A stretch of DNA of 64,000 nucleotides from Quercus robur (GCF_932294415.1 NC_065535.1:24392782-24456781); one strand, 5' to 3'; positions 43,414 to 56,245 are shown, numbered from the stretch's first letter. Notes: a model not told the origin generated them from the sequence alone. Translations and numbers: made by a program.

Positions 43414-45986
43414 ATGGGTAAATTTCAATGTTTGGTTGAGTCCGAGGAGGGTATGAGAAGTTTCAGGGAAAAATATAGGATCCCACCAACAGTGGGTGTG
43501 AGGTATGCAGCCTAAGGGGAGTGGGTCGGCGCTAGGAAAACAAGGGAGGTGGTCATTCCCATGATTACCTTCATAGAGGGTGGGATGACCATTCCCATGG
43601 GTACTATTACTAGGAATTACCTTAGGTTTTTTAGGTTATCTCCCACACAGTGCGCCCCAAACATGTTTAGGGTCTTGGGAAGTATAGAAGCTTCAAACAA
43701 GAGAATGAACCTAAACTTGACCCACCATAATGTGAATTGGGTGTACAATCTACACCATTTGAAGGGGCAGGGATATTGCCTCAAATCGAGGTATCCCGCA
43801 GTAAGGCTAATCCAGTGCCTTCCCACTTCAAACAAGAATTTAAAGGAGGATTTCCTTATCTTTTTCGGGGAATGGCACGATGGCCTGCCCTGTCCAACGA
43901 ATGAGGGAGAACCAAGTGGGAGTATAGCCGTAGATTCATGAATTTTGGTTAACATTTTTTTTTTTTTTGTGTCTCAATATTCTTATTTCTAATGAAACCT
44001 CATTTTAATTCAATGATTTTGCAAATAGGCGTTCTACCAAACCCAAACTTAACTTAGTCAACAAAACGAGCTTGGATAGGGTATTGCAAGTTGAAATATA
44101 TGTGAACGAGCTGACGGTCAACTCCGAGCAGCCCATTTAATCCTCGGATACACACCTCTCTCGTTCGCCTTTCAAGCTTCTAAGTGTGTAATCAAAGCTC
44201 GCGACCCTCGGCTCCGCCGTATCAGCGTTACCTACCAGGGGTTCGTCATTCCAAAGGGTGTTCCACTCCCTAGAGACACTCCCTGCACTTAGCCACTTTT
44301 CGTTGCCACTCCTTCAATAGGAGCATCCTCATCCCAACTCGTCCTCAGGGAAGAGGAGGATAGAAGAGAAGAAGAAGAAGAAGAAGAAGAAATAAATCCG
44401 GAGGAAGTTGTAGATTTTACAGATTCCTCGGACGAATTCGAGGTTTTTAATCAGACCATACACTTCAAGGACACTTTTGATGAAATGGGTGTCTAAAGGA
44501 AACCCCAAAGGAGTCTAATGGAGCTGATAGAGAACCAGCCTGGGAAAGGTGCACCGGGGAGATCTACACAGTCTCAAATTCCCCCTTCTCCCACCAAATC
44601 TCCTCCTCCTGCTCCTCACCAACCTCAGCCAGTCAGACCTGAACCTGTTAACCTAAAAAGGAGAAGGAAGCAGAAAGAGAAGGACGTGATTGATACTGGA
44701 AGATCCCATCCGACCTGAGAAGAAGAGGCCCAACGAGCTGCGAAGCAGCAAAAGGTCAGCCATACATCACAACGGGGCCTGGAGAGGTCGGATACTCAGC
44801 CTCTTGAGCCACAAGCCTGGCTCCCAGCACCCATGCACGGTGGGGAGCCCCTGAGGGATGATGCATCACTCAGGGACTTCAACGGTGGCATTGGGTGCCA
44901 CGTAGCCTCAGCCGTGGAGGAAGCCTTGTTGCTTCCAAGAGATATGGCCGAGCTGAAGAACATGAGGAAGAATGAAGTCTTCCTTAATTGCAAAAGATAT
45001 TTGGGAATGGTATAGTGTTAACTCTTTTCCCTCTTTTTTTTTTTTTATAATTATTATTTATTGATATGTACTTTTTATTGGCTATGGTGTTGATCCTTCC
45101 CTTTTAGGCTATCCAAAACACTTTCAAACTGGAAGAGATTACCAATAACTGCTACCAGCAGTTGGAGGATGAAAGGAAAAAACGGATGGCAGCCATACAA
45201 ACACTGACCATATCTGAGCATAATCTTGCCGAGTTGAAGAAAAAGTTGACTAATGAGGAGCAAGCTCGCCGTAGCGCTGACTCGGCCTTAGAAGGTGCAG
45301 AGAGGCAAGCCGAGGACCAAAGGAGGCGTCTACGCGAGGCAAATGATGAATTGAATGCTGCCAGGGAGCAAATAGCAGCCCTTAAAAAACAACTGGAGGA
45401 AACCCAAAGGCTAAAGGATCAAGCTGAGAAGTCCAAGGTTGAAGCTGAGATGGCAAGGGTTGAGGCCAAAAAGGCAAAGGACAAGGCCGAGCAGAAGGGT
45501 TATGACCTTGGAGTAGCTGAGACCGAGGAAACCCTTAAGGTAGAGGTCCCAGCGGTGTGCCGCATTTACTGCGCCCAAACTTGGGATGAAGCCCTTAACC
45601 GAGCTGGGGTTGAGGCTTCATCTGAGTTGAGGAAAGCAGAAAATGTGTTTTACCCTCCTGCAATTTGAGCCTCGGATCCTCCTTCCACTCAAGATGATGT
45701 GGCTTCTATAACTGTTGATCCAAATCCAGAAGTATTGCCTCAGGATCCTCCTCCCCCCAGCCAGCAAGGACCAACAAAAGAGACCGGTGCTTCCTAAGAA
45801 GTATCCTCGGATAAGGCTGCAGCTATTTCGGAGGTAGGGGCAGCTTCCCAAGGCTTTCAGCAAGACTTGGCTTCTACAGTCATGCCCGCTGACGGAGCTT
45901 CTAAAGACAAAGAAGGAACAACTACCTCAGAAGCAGATAACCCGACCAACAAAACTTCCAAGCTTCAAATTAAGCTGAAAAAATGA
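43414..45986 (+). pseudogene. Antisense extra ORF of the Tat element (42129-57058), with long coiled coil
   Basis: It runs opposite to gag-pol, between pol and the 3' LTR. Met 43414 (MGKFQCLVESEEGM) opens a block to 43941, with one TAA near 43510. It carries PMITFIEGGMTIPMGTITRN, SIEASNKRMNLNLTHHNVNW and FFGEWHDGLP. A Glu-rich, then Pro-rich middle (44340-44720) follows. A 168-residue coiled coil lies at 45162-45668 (KKKLTNEEQARRSADSALEG through KAKDKAEQK), then a Ser/Thr/Pro tail to 45986 with two stops. Introns fit at about 45016-45108. The layout parallels the antisense ORF of the 19528-25387 element. Its function is unknown; extra ORFs in either orientation are documented in the Tat lineage. 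Confidence 0.7.
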
Positions 45987-46546
45987 GCTTTCTTTTGTAA
46001 TACAATTAGGTCTTTTGCAAGGGATTTTGTTGTTTGTTGTTTTTTTTTTTTTAGACATATTTTAATGAAGTATGCATTTTTACTTTTTGGAATTCATTTG
46101 AGTTGCTGTTTATCTCATTTTTGTGTTATTCATTTTATCATTTTGGTTTTGAGTAGTTTCATCTTGATTGCCCTTTGTTTATACAAGAGAAAAAACATAA
46201 TTTACACACATTTTTAATTGCCAGCTAAAGTGGATGATAACCATTGAGTCTACAACATCACATAGATATATTTTGGATACATATATATCCATTCTAACAA
46301 GTTGAACCTTAAGAAAACATTCAAAAGCTGGATAAAGTTAAGTCTAGAGCACCTCAATATGCATTAAATGATGCTCGCAAGCTTATTGGGATTTATATCT
46401 TTACTAGGTAATTAGAAACCCTATGATTTGAGAATGGGACTTAAGGGTTTACTCCTTTGAAATGCCCAAGTTTGTGTGGCACTAGCATTTTAATAACAAG
46501 AGGCTGTATTAGTTTCTATTGAACCTATTTAATGCTCCAATAGTAG
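45987..46546. other. Spacer between the antisense ORF and the tandem array
   Basis: A T-rich 3' region of the antisense gene and AT-rich sequence; no coding. Sense and antisense transcripts would converge here. Confidence 0.5.
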
Positions 46547-46870
46547 GGTATTAATTTCCACTAAATTTATGGTCCTAGGAACCTGACATAACTTAGTTTC
46601 TGTTTAATACTTCAGTAGATGTCAAAGGGTATTAATTTCCACTAAGTTTGTGGTCCGAGGAACCTTACATAACTTAGTTTCTATTTAATACTTCAATAGA
46701 TGTCAAAGGGTATTAATTTCCACTAAGTTTGTGGTCCGAGAAACCTGGCATAACTTAGTTTCTGTTTAATACTTCAATAGATGTCAAAGGGTATTAATTT
46801 CCACTAAGTTTGTGGTCCGAGGAACCTGACATAACTTAGTTTCTGTTTAATACTTCAATGGATGTAGAAA
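46547..46870. repeat. Four tandem 81-bp repeats
   Basis: Units begin GGTATTAATTTCCACTAA at 46547, 46628, 46709 and 46790. Units 2-4 are nearly identical and unit 1 is more diverged. They lie just after the integrase stop in the sense direction, the hypervariable 3' region of Tat elements. Confidence 0.95.
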
Positions 46871-46924
46871 CACATGATGTATGATTGGCATAAATTAAAG
46901 GAAGACTAAGCAAGATTACTTTTA

Positions 46925-47998
46925 TTAATAATAATACCTCTTCAGATTGTTTACATTCCAAGGATGGATTACAGCTTTTTCATCTAAGTCTTCCAAATAA
47001 TAGACTCCTATTCCGGCCACTGAAGTAATCCGATACGATCCTTCCCAATTAGGCCCCAATTTTCCCCAGGCTAGATTCTTGGTGGTTCCCAAAACTTTTC
47101 TCAGCACCAAATCTCTTACAGCTAACGGCCTCAGCTTTACATTGGTATCGTAACTTTGCTTGAGTTTATGCTGGTAATAAGCTAGTTGGACCATTGCGTT
47201 CCCCCTTCGCTCTTCGATCAAGTCCAGACTTTTTTCCAACAGCCTATCATTACTGTCCGAGGTAAATGCACTAGTTCTTAACGTTGGGAAACCAGTTTCT
47301 AGAGGGATGACGGCCTCGGCTCCATATGTCATTGAGAAAGGAGTCTCTCCTGTTGATCGTCGAGGCATTGTTCGATACGTCCAAAGAACATATGGCAATT
47401 CCTCCACCCATTTTCCTTTTACATCATCCAGTCTCTTTTTAAGTCCATTAACTATAACCTTGTTGACAGCCTCAGCTTTCCCATTCCCTTGAGGGTAGGC
47501 CGGAGTGGAATATCTATTCTTTATCCCTAAGTCAGAACAGTATTGCCTGAAGGCTTTACTATCAAATTGAAGGCCATTATCCTAGATAAGGGTGTAGGGA
47601 GTTCCGAATCGAGTAACGATATTCTTCCAGATAAACCTTTTAACATCCACGTCTTTGATGTTAGCCAAAGGTTCAGCTTCGACTCACTTAGTGAAATAAT
47701 CCGTGCCGACCAGTAGATACTTTTTGTTCCCTAATACTTTAGGAAAAGGACCTACAATATCTAAACCCCACTGAGCAAAAGGCCAAGGGCTAGAAAGAGG
47801 ATTCAGAATTCCTTCAGGCTGGTGGATGTTTGGAGCGAATCTTTGACATTGGCCACATTTTCTAACATATTCTTGTGCTTCCTTCTGTATATTTGGCCAC
47901 CAGTATCCTTGAGTAATGGCCCGGTGAGCTAGGGACCTTCCCCCCGTGTGACTTCCGCAAATTCCTTCATGCAGTTCTTCTAAGAGTGACTCTGACAT
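46925..47998 (-). pseudogene. Integrase of the Tat element (42129-57058)
   Basis: Zinc-binding region YWWPNIQKEAQEYVRKCGQC, then the core WGLDIVGPFPK (first Asp), DNGLQFDS (second Asp) and GNGKAEAVNK (Glu), then a C-terminal part ending WEGSYRITSVAGIGVYYLED and NNLKRYYY. Stops interrupt it at 47684-47686 (TGA where Trp is expected) and near 47585 (TAG before DNG). The DDE triad itself is present. Confidence 0.85.
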
Positions 47999-48972
47999 CT
48001 CAAGATGTACACAGAGCAGATACGGCCCAGAAAAGAACGTTTATACAACTTTCTGTCCTCGGACAACCAAAACCGAGGAGCTTTCCTTCGTATTTTCTCA
48101 AATTTTGTTCTCTCCCCAGGCAATATATCACTTTCGAGGAATAAGAGTATGGGGTCCATCCAACTCGGCCCCAAGTTGACTTGATGAATCAGGAGCAAGT
48201 CCTTCCTTGTCAAGGTAGGGGTGCATAAGTTTTCAACAATTATTACCCATGGCAAATTCTGTGCCAAGGAGGTGGCAAGCATTGCCAAGGAATCTGCATG
48301 GGTGTTCTCACCTCTGGGGACATGTGACAAGTCAAAAGATTCAAACTTTGTTTGTACACGCCTGACTTGACCCAAATACTCTTGCATTCTTGTATCTCGA
48401 GCTTCCAGCTCCCTTTTTAACTGGCCGACGATCAGTCTTGAATCTGAGAACATTTCCACTGCCTTTCCACCCATTTTCTGAACCATAGTCATTCCCACCA
48501 ACAAAGCTTCATATTCCATTTCGTTGTTCGAAGCTGAGAATCTCAGCCTCAAGGACTTCTCAATGATGATCTTTTCAGGGGATACCAGAACTAGCCCCAC
48601 TCCTGCTCCCCGTTGGTTCGCTGCTCCATCGACATATACCTTCCAGGATGGGGGGTCTTGTGTGGAGATTAGGCCAACCGACTTTTCATCCATGCCATGT
48701 TGCTTCATCTTAGCTTCTTCTGGAAGCTCAGCGAACTCGGCTACTAGATCGGCAAGGACCTGACCTTTCATAGAGGTGCGAGGCATATACTTGATGTCGA
48801 AAGCCCCTAGGATCGTGCCCCACTTAGCGATCCTCCCAATATAATCTGCGCTCCTAAGAATGGACTTGAGCGGTAACTGAGTTAGAACTACTACGGTGTA
48901 CGCCTGGAAATAATGTGGGAGTTTCCGTGTAGCATACACTACTGCCAAGATGGCCTTTTCCAGTGATAACTA
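47980..48972 (-). pseudogene. RNase H regions of the Tat element (42129-57058)
   Basis: The first part (AVVYATRKLPHYFQAYTVVV, KWGTILGAFDIKYMPRT) is the usual Ty3/gypsy RNase H tail. A second RNase H domain follows: WKVYVDGAANQRGAGVGLVL, NNEMEYEALL, FSDSRLIVGQ and NTHADSLAML, with the acidic residues in place. The additional RNase H is a hallmark of the Tat lineage. A stop lies near 48970, at the junction with RT. Confidence 0.85.
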
Positions 48973-49001
48973 CCGCACCTCAGTTTCATGAAGTGACTTA
49001 C

Positions 49002-50111
49002 TTACATAATAAATCGGTCTCTGTCTTCTCGTATCAAGACAAAACTTACTGCATAAGTGACCACTACCACGTAGGCAAACAAGACCTCGTCCACTTCAGG
49101 ACTGGACATGATAGGCAGCCGAGATAGGTATTCTTTCAGCTGCTGAAATGCTACGGCACATTCTTCAGTCCACTCAAACCCTTTCCACTTATGCAGTAAA
49201 AGGAAAAAGGGTCTGCACCTATCAGCTGACCTAGAGATAAATCGGTTTAAGGCAGCAGTCATTCTTGTCAATTTCTGTATCTCTTTCGGATTCCGAGGTG
49301 CTTGTAAGTCATTAATGGCCTTAACCTGATCTAGGTTCACCTCAATTCCCCTGTGAGTCACCATGTATCCCAAGAACTTTCCGGAGCCTACACCAAAGGA
49401 ATACTTTGAAGCATTCAAACATAGCTTGTGCTTTCTCATAATTCCAAAAATGCTCATAAGATCTCCCACATGCTCGAAAACCACTTTGCTCTTCACAACC
49501 ATATCATCGATATAGACCTCAATGTTTTTGCCCAGTTGTGGTTCGAACATTTTAGTCATCATCCATTGATAAGTAGACCCTGCATTTTTCAAACCAAAGG
49601 GCATCACTTTATAATGATAGTTTCCAATGGGGGTGACAATAGCTGTCTTCTCTTGATCGTCCAATGCTAACAGTATTTGATGATATCCTTAAAAGGCATC
49701 CAAAAAACTCATTCGAGGATGACCTACTGTTGCATCCACCAACTAGTCTATCCTTGGCATAGGAAAGGGGTCCTTAGGACAAGCCTTATTGAGATCCGTG
49801 AAGTCCACGCATACTCACCACTTCCCAGTCTTCTTTTTCACCACCACCGTATTGGCTAACCATTGAGAATAAAAAACTTCCTTGATAGCCCTTGCATGCT
49901 TGAGCTTGGCCACCTTACTTCTGACTGCCTCGACGTGCTCTTTTGATGGGCGTTGAGGTGGCTGTCTCTTCAGAGTGACGGAAGGATTAACATTGAGTTG
50001 ATGACAGATGAAGCTTGGATCTATACCCGGAGCTTCATATGCACTCCATGCGAACACATCAACATTTTCTCTGAGGAATTCAATCAATCGCCCCCTCTCT
50101 TGCGAAGGCAA
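49002..50111 (-). pseudogene. Reverse transcriptase of the Tat element (42129-57058)
   Basis: 50111-49815 holds the N-terminal part (FLRENVDVFAWSAYEAPGID, SQWLANTVVVKKKTGKW). 49664-49002 holds GNYHYKVMPFGLKNAGSTYQ, the catalytic VYIDDMVVKSK and the thumb/connection. Between them stops at 49815-49817 (TGA), near 49755 (TAG) and near 49690 (TAA in DAF-stop-GYHQI) break the frame without shifting it. Each is one transition from Arg or Gln. Confidence 0.88.
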
Positions 50112-50402
50112 TTTAGCCCCAACTTGAAATAACTTCTCCGAATCATCACCAACGATTACCCTCTCCAGATCTTCGCATTTTGCCTCGTCGGCTGGTCCAC
50201 TTAAGGGTAATGTTGGGGCTTTTGATTGCTATAAACCATTATCGGCGATAGCCGAGGTCTCTGCCTCTGGCCGATGTTGGATAGCCGCTACCAGGCATTG
50301 TCGAGCTGCAGCCTGACTTCCTACTATCTCCAAAACCTGGCCTCTGGATGGGCATTTCACCTTCTGGTGTAGAGTAGAGGAGACGGCCCCCAGAGTGTGA
50401 AG

Positions 50403-50678
50403 TCAAGGTCTGCTCATAATAGCCGTGTATGAAGAGAAAACATCTACAATGAAGTCCACTTCCACCACATCCCTACCGGTCTGCACAAGTAATCTGATCT
50501 GACCTTTTGGGACGACCATTCTTCCCTCAAAACTCACCAGAGGGGAACTATAGGCCGCCAGGTTCTCAGACTTCAAACCTAGCCCCTTATACAAATCAGG
50601 GTACATTACATCAACAGCACTGCCTTGGTCAATCATCACCCTTTTCACATCGTACCCGCCAATTCTCAGCGTGACCAC
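50403..50678 (-). pseudogene. Aspartic protease of the Tat element (42129-57058)
   Basis: VKRVMIDQGSAVDVMYPDLY carries the catalytic Asp-Gln-Gly-Ser (usually Asp-Thr/Asn-Gly-Ser). LKSENLAAYSSPLVSFEGR and VDFIVDVFSSYTAIMSRP complete a retropepsin-like fold. It cleaves Gag-Pol in active relatives. The open part is short and ends in stops on both sides. Confidence 0.8.
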
Positions 50679-51190
50679 AAGAGCATCATCATGGGGCTAT
50701 ATGGTTCCAACCTTGTCCTCATCTGAAAAACCCAAAATCAACGGGATGTCCATCCTGGCTCTTTTAGACATTTAGCTATACTTCTCGGCTGGAGATCAGG
50801 ATACTAACATTACTCTGCAAGGACAAGATTCAGTCCTCCCCGGGCAGCAAAAATAACATTTATTGTGCTAAGGGGGAGTCTTGAAGAAGCATCTCCCCGC
50901 ATCTCTGAGCCTGCTTGGCTTACCCGACCACTGGAATGATGCAAAAGTTGCTTCAACTTCCCTTTTCGGACTAGCTAGTCCAAATGGTCCCATAAATTTT
51001 TGCAATTCTCAGTTATGTGTCCATAATCCTGATGATAGTGGCAATAAAGATTCTGATTGCGTCTCATAGGCTCTCCTGCCATCTTGTTTGGCCATTTGAA
51101 AAACGGCTCATTCTTGATCTTCTCCAGTACTTGTTGCACTGGCTCCCGAAACATAGCATTAATTGCCTGGGTGTTGGCAGAACCTAATTG

Positions 51191-54100
51191 TAGGGATGGC
51201 AATTTTTCCCCACCCCGCTTGACCCGCCCCTCCCCACTTCGTCCCGTGCAGGTTTTCCCTGCCCCGCAAAGGTGGTAGGGCAGGGATGAGGTGAGATTTT
51301 AGACCCGCACCACAGGGCAGGGCGGGGATGGGTTTACACTTTTTAGACCCACCCCGCCCCACATTAATAAGGGTTAAATTGTAATTTTATTGTACCCTAA
51401 AACCCTACTATTTAAACAAAAATATCATCAACTTATTTTTTTCTACCTAACGTGGCTCTACCTCTTTTTTCTCTCTAGCAAAGTTGGAAAAAAGGTACCA
51501 ATTTTAACTTTTTTTTTTGTCTTTATTAGAAACAAATTTATATACTATTGTGTGGGCATTTGGCTGCTTAACAATACTGTTTCTTTAAGCTTGTTAAATT
51601 CCATATCTATTTTACTGGGTTTTTGTTTTTTAAGTTTTGGAGACAAGATGATGAGGGTCAGGGATATGTTTCCCTATGGGTTTGATTGCCAATATGATTC
51701 TTTCTTTTTCTATTGATTCTTTTCTGAAATCCACTAGATGGACAGAAAGACTAACCCCTATGAATAGAATCTAAGTGATTTCTATTTTCTACGTCATACC
51801 CTTTACTGAGCTACGGACCTCCTTCATGCCTGCCTTACTTGACTGGCTCACTGGCCTGTTCCTAGAATTACTATTGGAATAATATATACTATTCGGCATT
51901 GTTTCATAACCCGGGTCATTGCTACTAGCTCTAGCTGTTCGTTCTTGTTCTCCATGCAAAACATACTCACAATTTAATTTTGTTTTATGTATTTTTATTA
52001 AAAAATATAAGTTACAGGTTTTTTTTTTTTTTTTTGAAAGGGGTACAGGTTTGAGACTTTGTCCCATTCTCTATGAAATAGTCACAAAATGGGAGGAATT
52101 AACTAATGCATACTACTGACTACTTAGTATAAAGGAGATTTGTTTTAGTGTTTTTTAGGCCAATGAAATATTAATACCCATTTGTGTATGTGCTACGGGT
52201 GCTATGATTTTTAATTTAATTGTTTAACGACGTTGCTAAATATATTTTAATTGTTTAACAATGTTGCCAAGGAGATTTGTTTTAATTTTTTTTTTTCGTT
52301 CCCATTATTTTATATTATCACTGTTGGAGAAATATAGTTTGTCCATTACTAAGTTGCTAAATTAACATCAGGAAAAAAATGACTTCACATGAAAACATTG
52401 GTAGCTCTAATCCATCTGGTAGCAATCAATTTCCTTTGATAGTAGATGAAGATAATGCAACCCCATCATCACCTCTGTTGAATATGCCAAACGATGTCCA
52501 AGCAGTCCAGCCTAGCAATGAAATAATTCAAGAAGAGGGGAAGTACAAATCAATTGTTTGGAATCATTTTAAGAGAAAGAGAGTTGATGAGAAAGACAAG
52601 GCTGAGTGCAATTATTGTAAGAAATTGCTAGTAAGGGGATCCAATTATGGCACTAAACATTTGCATGACCACGTGAAAATATGTCCAAGGAGAAAGTTTC
52701 AAGACATTAGGGATATGAATCAAAAAATTTTGGCGAGGGATCAAAATAAAGTGGATTCAATGGCGGGTGTGAATGCTTATAATTTTGATCAAAATGTATC
52801 AAGAAATGAACTTGCTCGTATGATCATCTTGCATGAGTATCCCCTCTCTATAGTTGACCACATTGGTTTTAGAAAATATTCAACTTCTCTTCAACCATTG
52901 TTCAGGATGGTTTCTAGGAACACAATCAAGAAGGACATTTTGAGCATCTATGAGAAAGAAAGGGAGAAATCAAAGCATGAAATTGATAAGAATCAGGGTA
53001 GAATTTCTATTACCACTGATATGTGGACTTCACAAAACAAAAGCGAGGGTTTATGGTTGTAACAGCACACTTCATTGATGGTTTGTGGAGATTACAAAGC
53101 CGAGTTATGAGGTACTTTTTTTTAAAGTATATATTCATTTTTATGTTTCAATTAAATTCTTTTCAAATGTTTTATGAACTTATATCATTGTTGGTTCTAA
53201 TTATTTAAATTTCTCATTTAAGGTTTATTTATGTGCCATCTCCACATACGAAAGAAGTGCTTTCTTGTGTCCTTCTAGATACTTTGTTGGAGTGGAATAT
53301 TGATAGGAAGTTATCTATTGTGACTATGGACAATTGCAGTATGATGTAGTTATAAAAATTATCTTAGATAAGCTTCGACGTGGTGCACTTATTATGCGTG
53401 GATCAATGTTGCATATGCGTTGTGCAGCACATGTTCTTAATTTGATTGTTCAGGATGGTTGGATGTAATTGGATCATGCATTGAAAAGGTTCGAGAAAGC
53501 GTGGGATTTTGGACTGCATCAACAAAGAGAAGGCAGAAGTTTGAAGAGACAGCTCGACAAGCACATGTTGAATGTACCAAAGAACTAGCCCTTGATTGTA
53601 AGACTCGTTGGAACTCTACCTTTCTCATGCTTTCTATTGCTATAAAGTATCAAAATGTCTTTTATCGATTGAACATATGTGAGTCATCTTATAAGTGCAC
53701 TCCAACGGAGGAAGAATGGGAGATGGCAAGTAATATATATGAGAGATTGGCAGTGTTTTACAAGGTTACAGAGCTATTTTCAGGTACCTCATACCCTACA
53801 GCTAATCTTTTCTTTCCTAAGGTATGTGAAATAAAAATAGCTTTGAATTATTGGTTTACAATCGCAAATGATGTGATTAGGAGTATGGCATTTAAAATGT
53901 TGGAAAAATTTGATTGTTATTGGAATGTGATTCATGGTGTTATGGTTGTGGCAACCATTTTAGACCCAAGATATAAGATTGAATTGTTAGAATATTATTT
54001 TCCTGATGAAGCTGATAATGAAATTCAAAGGGTTAGAGATATTTGTTATGAAATGATTCGTGACTACAGTTCTTGGAGAATGGGTAGGGAAGGTACTCGT

Positions 54101-55102
54101 GGCCCTTGTGTGGGAGAGGATCCGCAAGTTGATGACTCTCTTATGGACTTTGAAAGATATCTTAGTCAGAAAAAAAGGGGTGGGAATATTAAATTGGAGT
54201 TGGACCATTACCTTGAGGATGATTTAATGCCAAGAACTATGGATTTTGATATTTTGGCATGGTGGAAATCTAATGGGCCAAAGTATCCTACTTTGCAACG
54301 TATTGCAAGGGATATCCTTGCCATTCCAGTGTCAACTGTTGCCTCAGAGTCATCATTTAGCACAAGTGGTCGATTGTTAAGTCCACATCGCAGTAAACTT
54401 CATCAAAAGACTGTGGAGGCATTAATGTGTGCTCAAAATTGGTTATGGGCTGAAATTAATGGTAATTAAATTTACTAGTTTAATTATACAATGATTTATG
54501 TTGCTGCATTCTTTATTATATTTTTCAATTGTTTGATTGAATTTATTTTATCTTTTTTTTAGGTTCTTCATCTACCATAGATGGAATTGAAGATAAATTC
54601 CAAAATATCCTGGATGATTATGATGATGAAGAAGAAAGTGGTGTCACAATGATGGAAGAAAGTGGAGATTCTTTTTGAAGAACTAGGCAATTTTTATTTT
54701 GTTATGTATTAGGAGTTTGGATTATTTTATTGTGTCATACTATGAGATTTTTGTTGTGATATTGTCTTGTTAAACATTTAGATAATATTATTTAGTTTTT
54801 GCTAAAAATTAGTTTGATTTGATAGGATAAATTTATTTATAATTTCAAGTATATTTTTATTATTGAAACATGTCATTTTATTTGAAAAAATGGTAATAGT
54901 TGTAGGGAAAATTAACAAGAAATAAAGTTTTACGGTGTAGGGCGGGACTTCGCGGGTCTTCGTGGGGCCTTAAGGGGCGGGGATGGGGTAAGACATTTTC
55001 CCCATCATGCGGGGCGAGGCGGGGATGGGGCAAGAAAAATCCATGCGGGGCGGGGGCGAAGATCTCATCCTTCGGCCCCGTCCCGCCCCATTGCCATCCC
55101 CA
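51191..55102 (+). mobile_element. Ac-like hAT transposon inserted in the Tat gag
   Basis: Ends TAGGGATGGCAAT and, read inward from the right, TGGGGATGGCAAT. A perfect 8-bp duplication CCTAATTG lies at 51183-51190 and 55103-55110. Subterminal regions (51200-51365 and 54930-55100) are dense in GGGGCGGGG/CCCCGCCC motifs, striking in AT-rich DNA. It encodes one transposase on the plus strand. Length 3912 bp, autonomous-size but with frameshifts. Confidence 0.95.
52379..54678 (+). pseudogene. Ac-like hAT transposase with frameshifts
   Basis: Exons 52379-53111, 53223-54461 and 54563-54678 use GT-AG introns that join in frame. Residues about 55-105 form a BED zinc finger (ECNYCKKLLVRGSNYGTKHL, then HVKICP). 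ISITTDMWTSQNK marks the DDE/RNase-H-like core, RCAAHVLNLIV the next block, and IPVSTVASESSFSTSGRLLS the dimerisation domain. The C-terminus is acidic. One base is missing near 53037 (TSQNK), another near 53457 (QDG/LDVI), and the stretch near 53340-53360 carries stops. The long ORF 53459-54469 is otherwise clean. In active relatives the protein excises the element. Confidence 0.9.
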
Positions 55103-56245
55103 CCTAATTGCCCAACAAAGTCTTTCCAAGGTCGGTTATTGTTATACTGGTCCGACCTGAAATCCCTCCTCTCCTGAGGGATCACCTTAGTCTTCCCCTT
55201 TCCCTGCTGTTGGTCTTCTTCTACCCTTCTGTACTTGTCGATCCGATCCATCAATTGGCATACGCTAGTAACAGGTTTACCAGTTAGAGATTTCCTCAAA
55301 TCATGCTCGGCTGGAAGACCGGCCTTGAAAGTGCCTATGGCCACATCATCATGCTTTCAGTCTATCTTATTAAACATTTCCCAGTATCCATCTGAATAAG
55401 TTTTCAGAGTCTCACCCTCTCGCATGGACATAGACTATAAGGGCCCCAAAGGCCGAGGAACCCTACTGCAAGTAATAAAGCGAGCGCCAAAAGCCCGGGT
55501 GAGTTTTTTAAAGGAATCGATAGAGTTAGCCCTTAAACCATTGAATCATCTCATCGCTACCAGGCCCAAGCTAGATGGAAAGACCTTCCACATCAAAGCC
55601 TCATCTTTGGAGTGAATAGCCATCCTTTGACTGAAATGGCTAACGTGTTCTACTGGGTCTGTCTGACCGTTATATATGGTGAATGTAGGTCGATGAAATC
55701 GCCGAGGAAGACTCGCATCCTCTATGTTTCGTGTGAAGGGTGATTTGGAAACTTGACTCAGTGCCTTATTCATGGCATTGTTCCCCAAGCCTCTGCGAGG
55801 TGGGCTTTTGTACCTATGTCGATGATGGTGCTCCTCTTCATAGGAAAAAGTCTCACTAGGTAGAGTTCTGGATCTCCGTTTATAACTAGCACCATCTGTC
55901 TCTTCGGAGGACGGTTCGGAGCTAGTTAGGGAACATCTTTGCCGGGCGTGACGCAACTCTCTTCTCAAGTCGTCAATTTCACGTTGCATGTCTCTGTCAT
56001 TCTTTGCATGGGAGACATGACTCTTCCCTCGAGACTGAATTTTATTGGTATGAGTTATGCACACACTTCCCTCACGGCCCCCTCTCCGTTCGAGGCTCTG
56101 GCACGGATCGCCATGCTGGGAACCCCTTAATTCTGCTTGGTGTAGGTCAAGATCTATCTGGTGCGGTCCTGCTACTGCCTGGTGTGGACCTGCCTCCTCC
56201 ATCGTGAACATTGTAACCGGATTTCCTTTAGCCTAGATCAAGCTC

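Larger units (their letters stand above)
50800..56217 (-). pseudogene. gag of the Tat element (42129-57058), split by an hAT insertion
   Basis: The first part is 56211-55113: an Arg/Ser-rich leader, then SKSPFTRNIEDASLPRRFHR, FTIYNGQTDPVEHVSHFSQR and AGLPAEHDLRKSLTGKPVTS. The second part, after the hAT element (51191-55102), is 51178-50800 with INAMFREPVQQVLEKIKNEP and a Cys-His knuckle-like CHYHQDYGHITENC. Stops lie near 55436 and 55358. Excising the hAT and one 8-bp repeat rejoins the Gln-Leu-Gly and Ser-Ala-Asn-Thr segments. Confidence 0.85.

Noticed and set aside
54878-55344. Long minus-strand frame crossing the hAT end
   Set aside because: The part inside 51191-55102 is hAT subterminal DNA; only the part from 55113 upward is gag.
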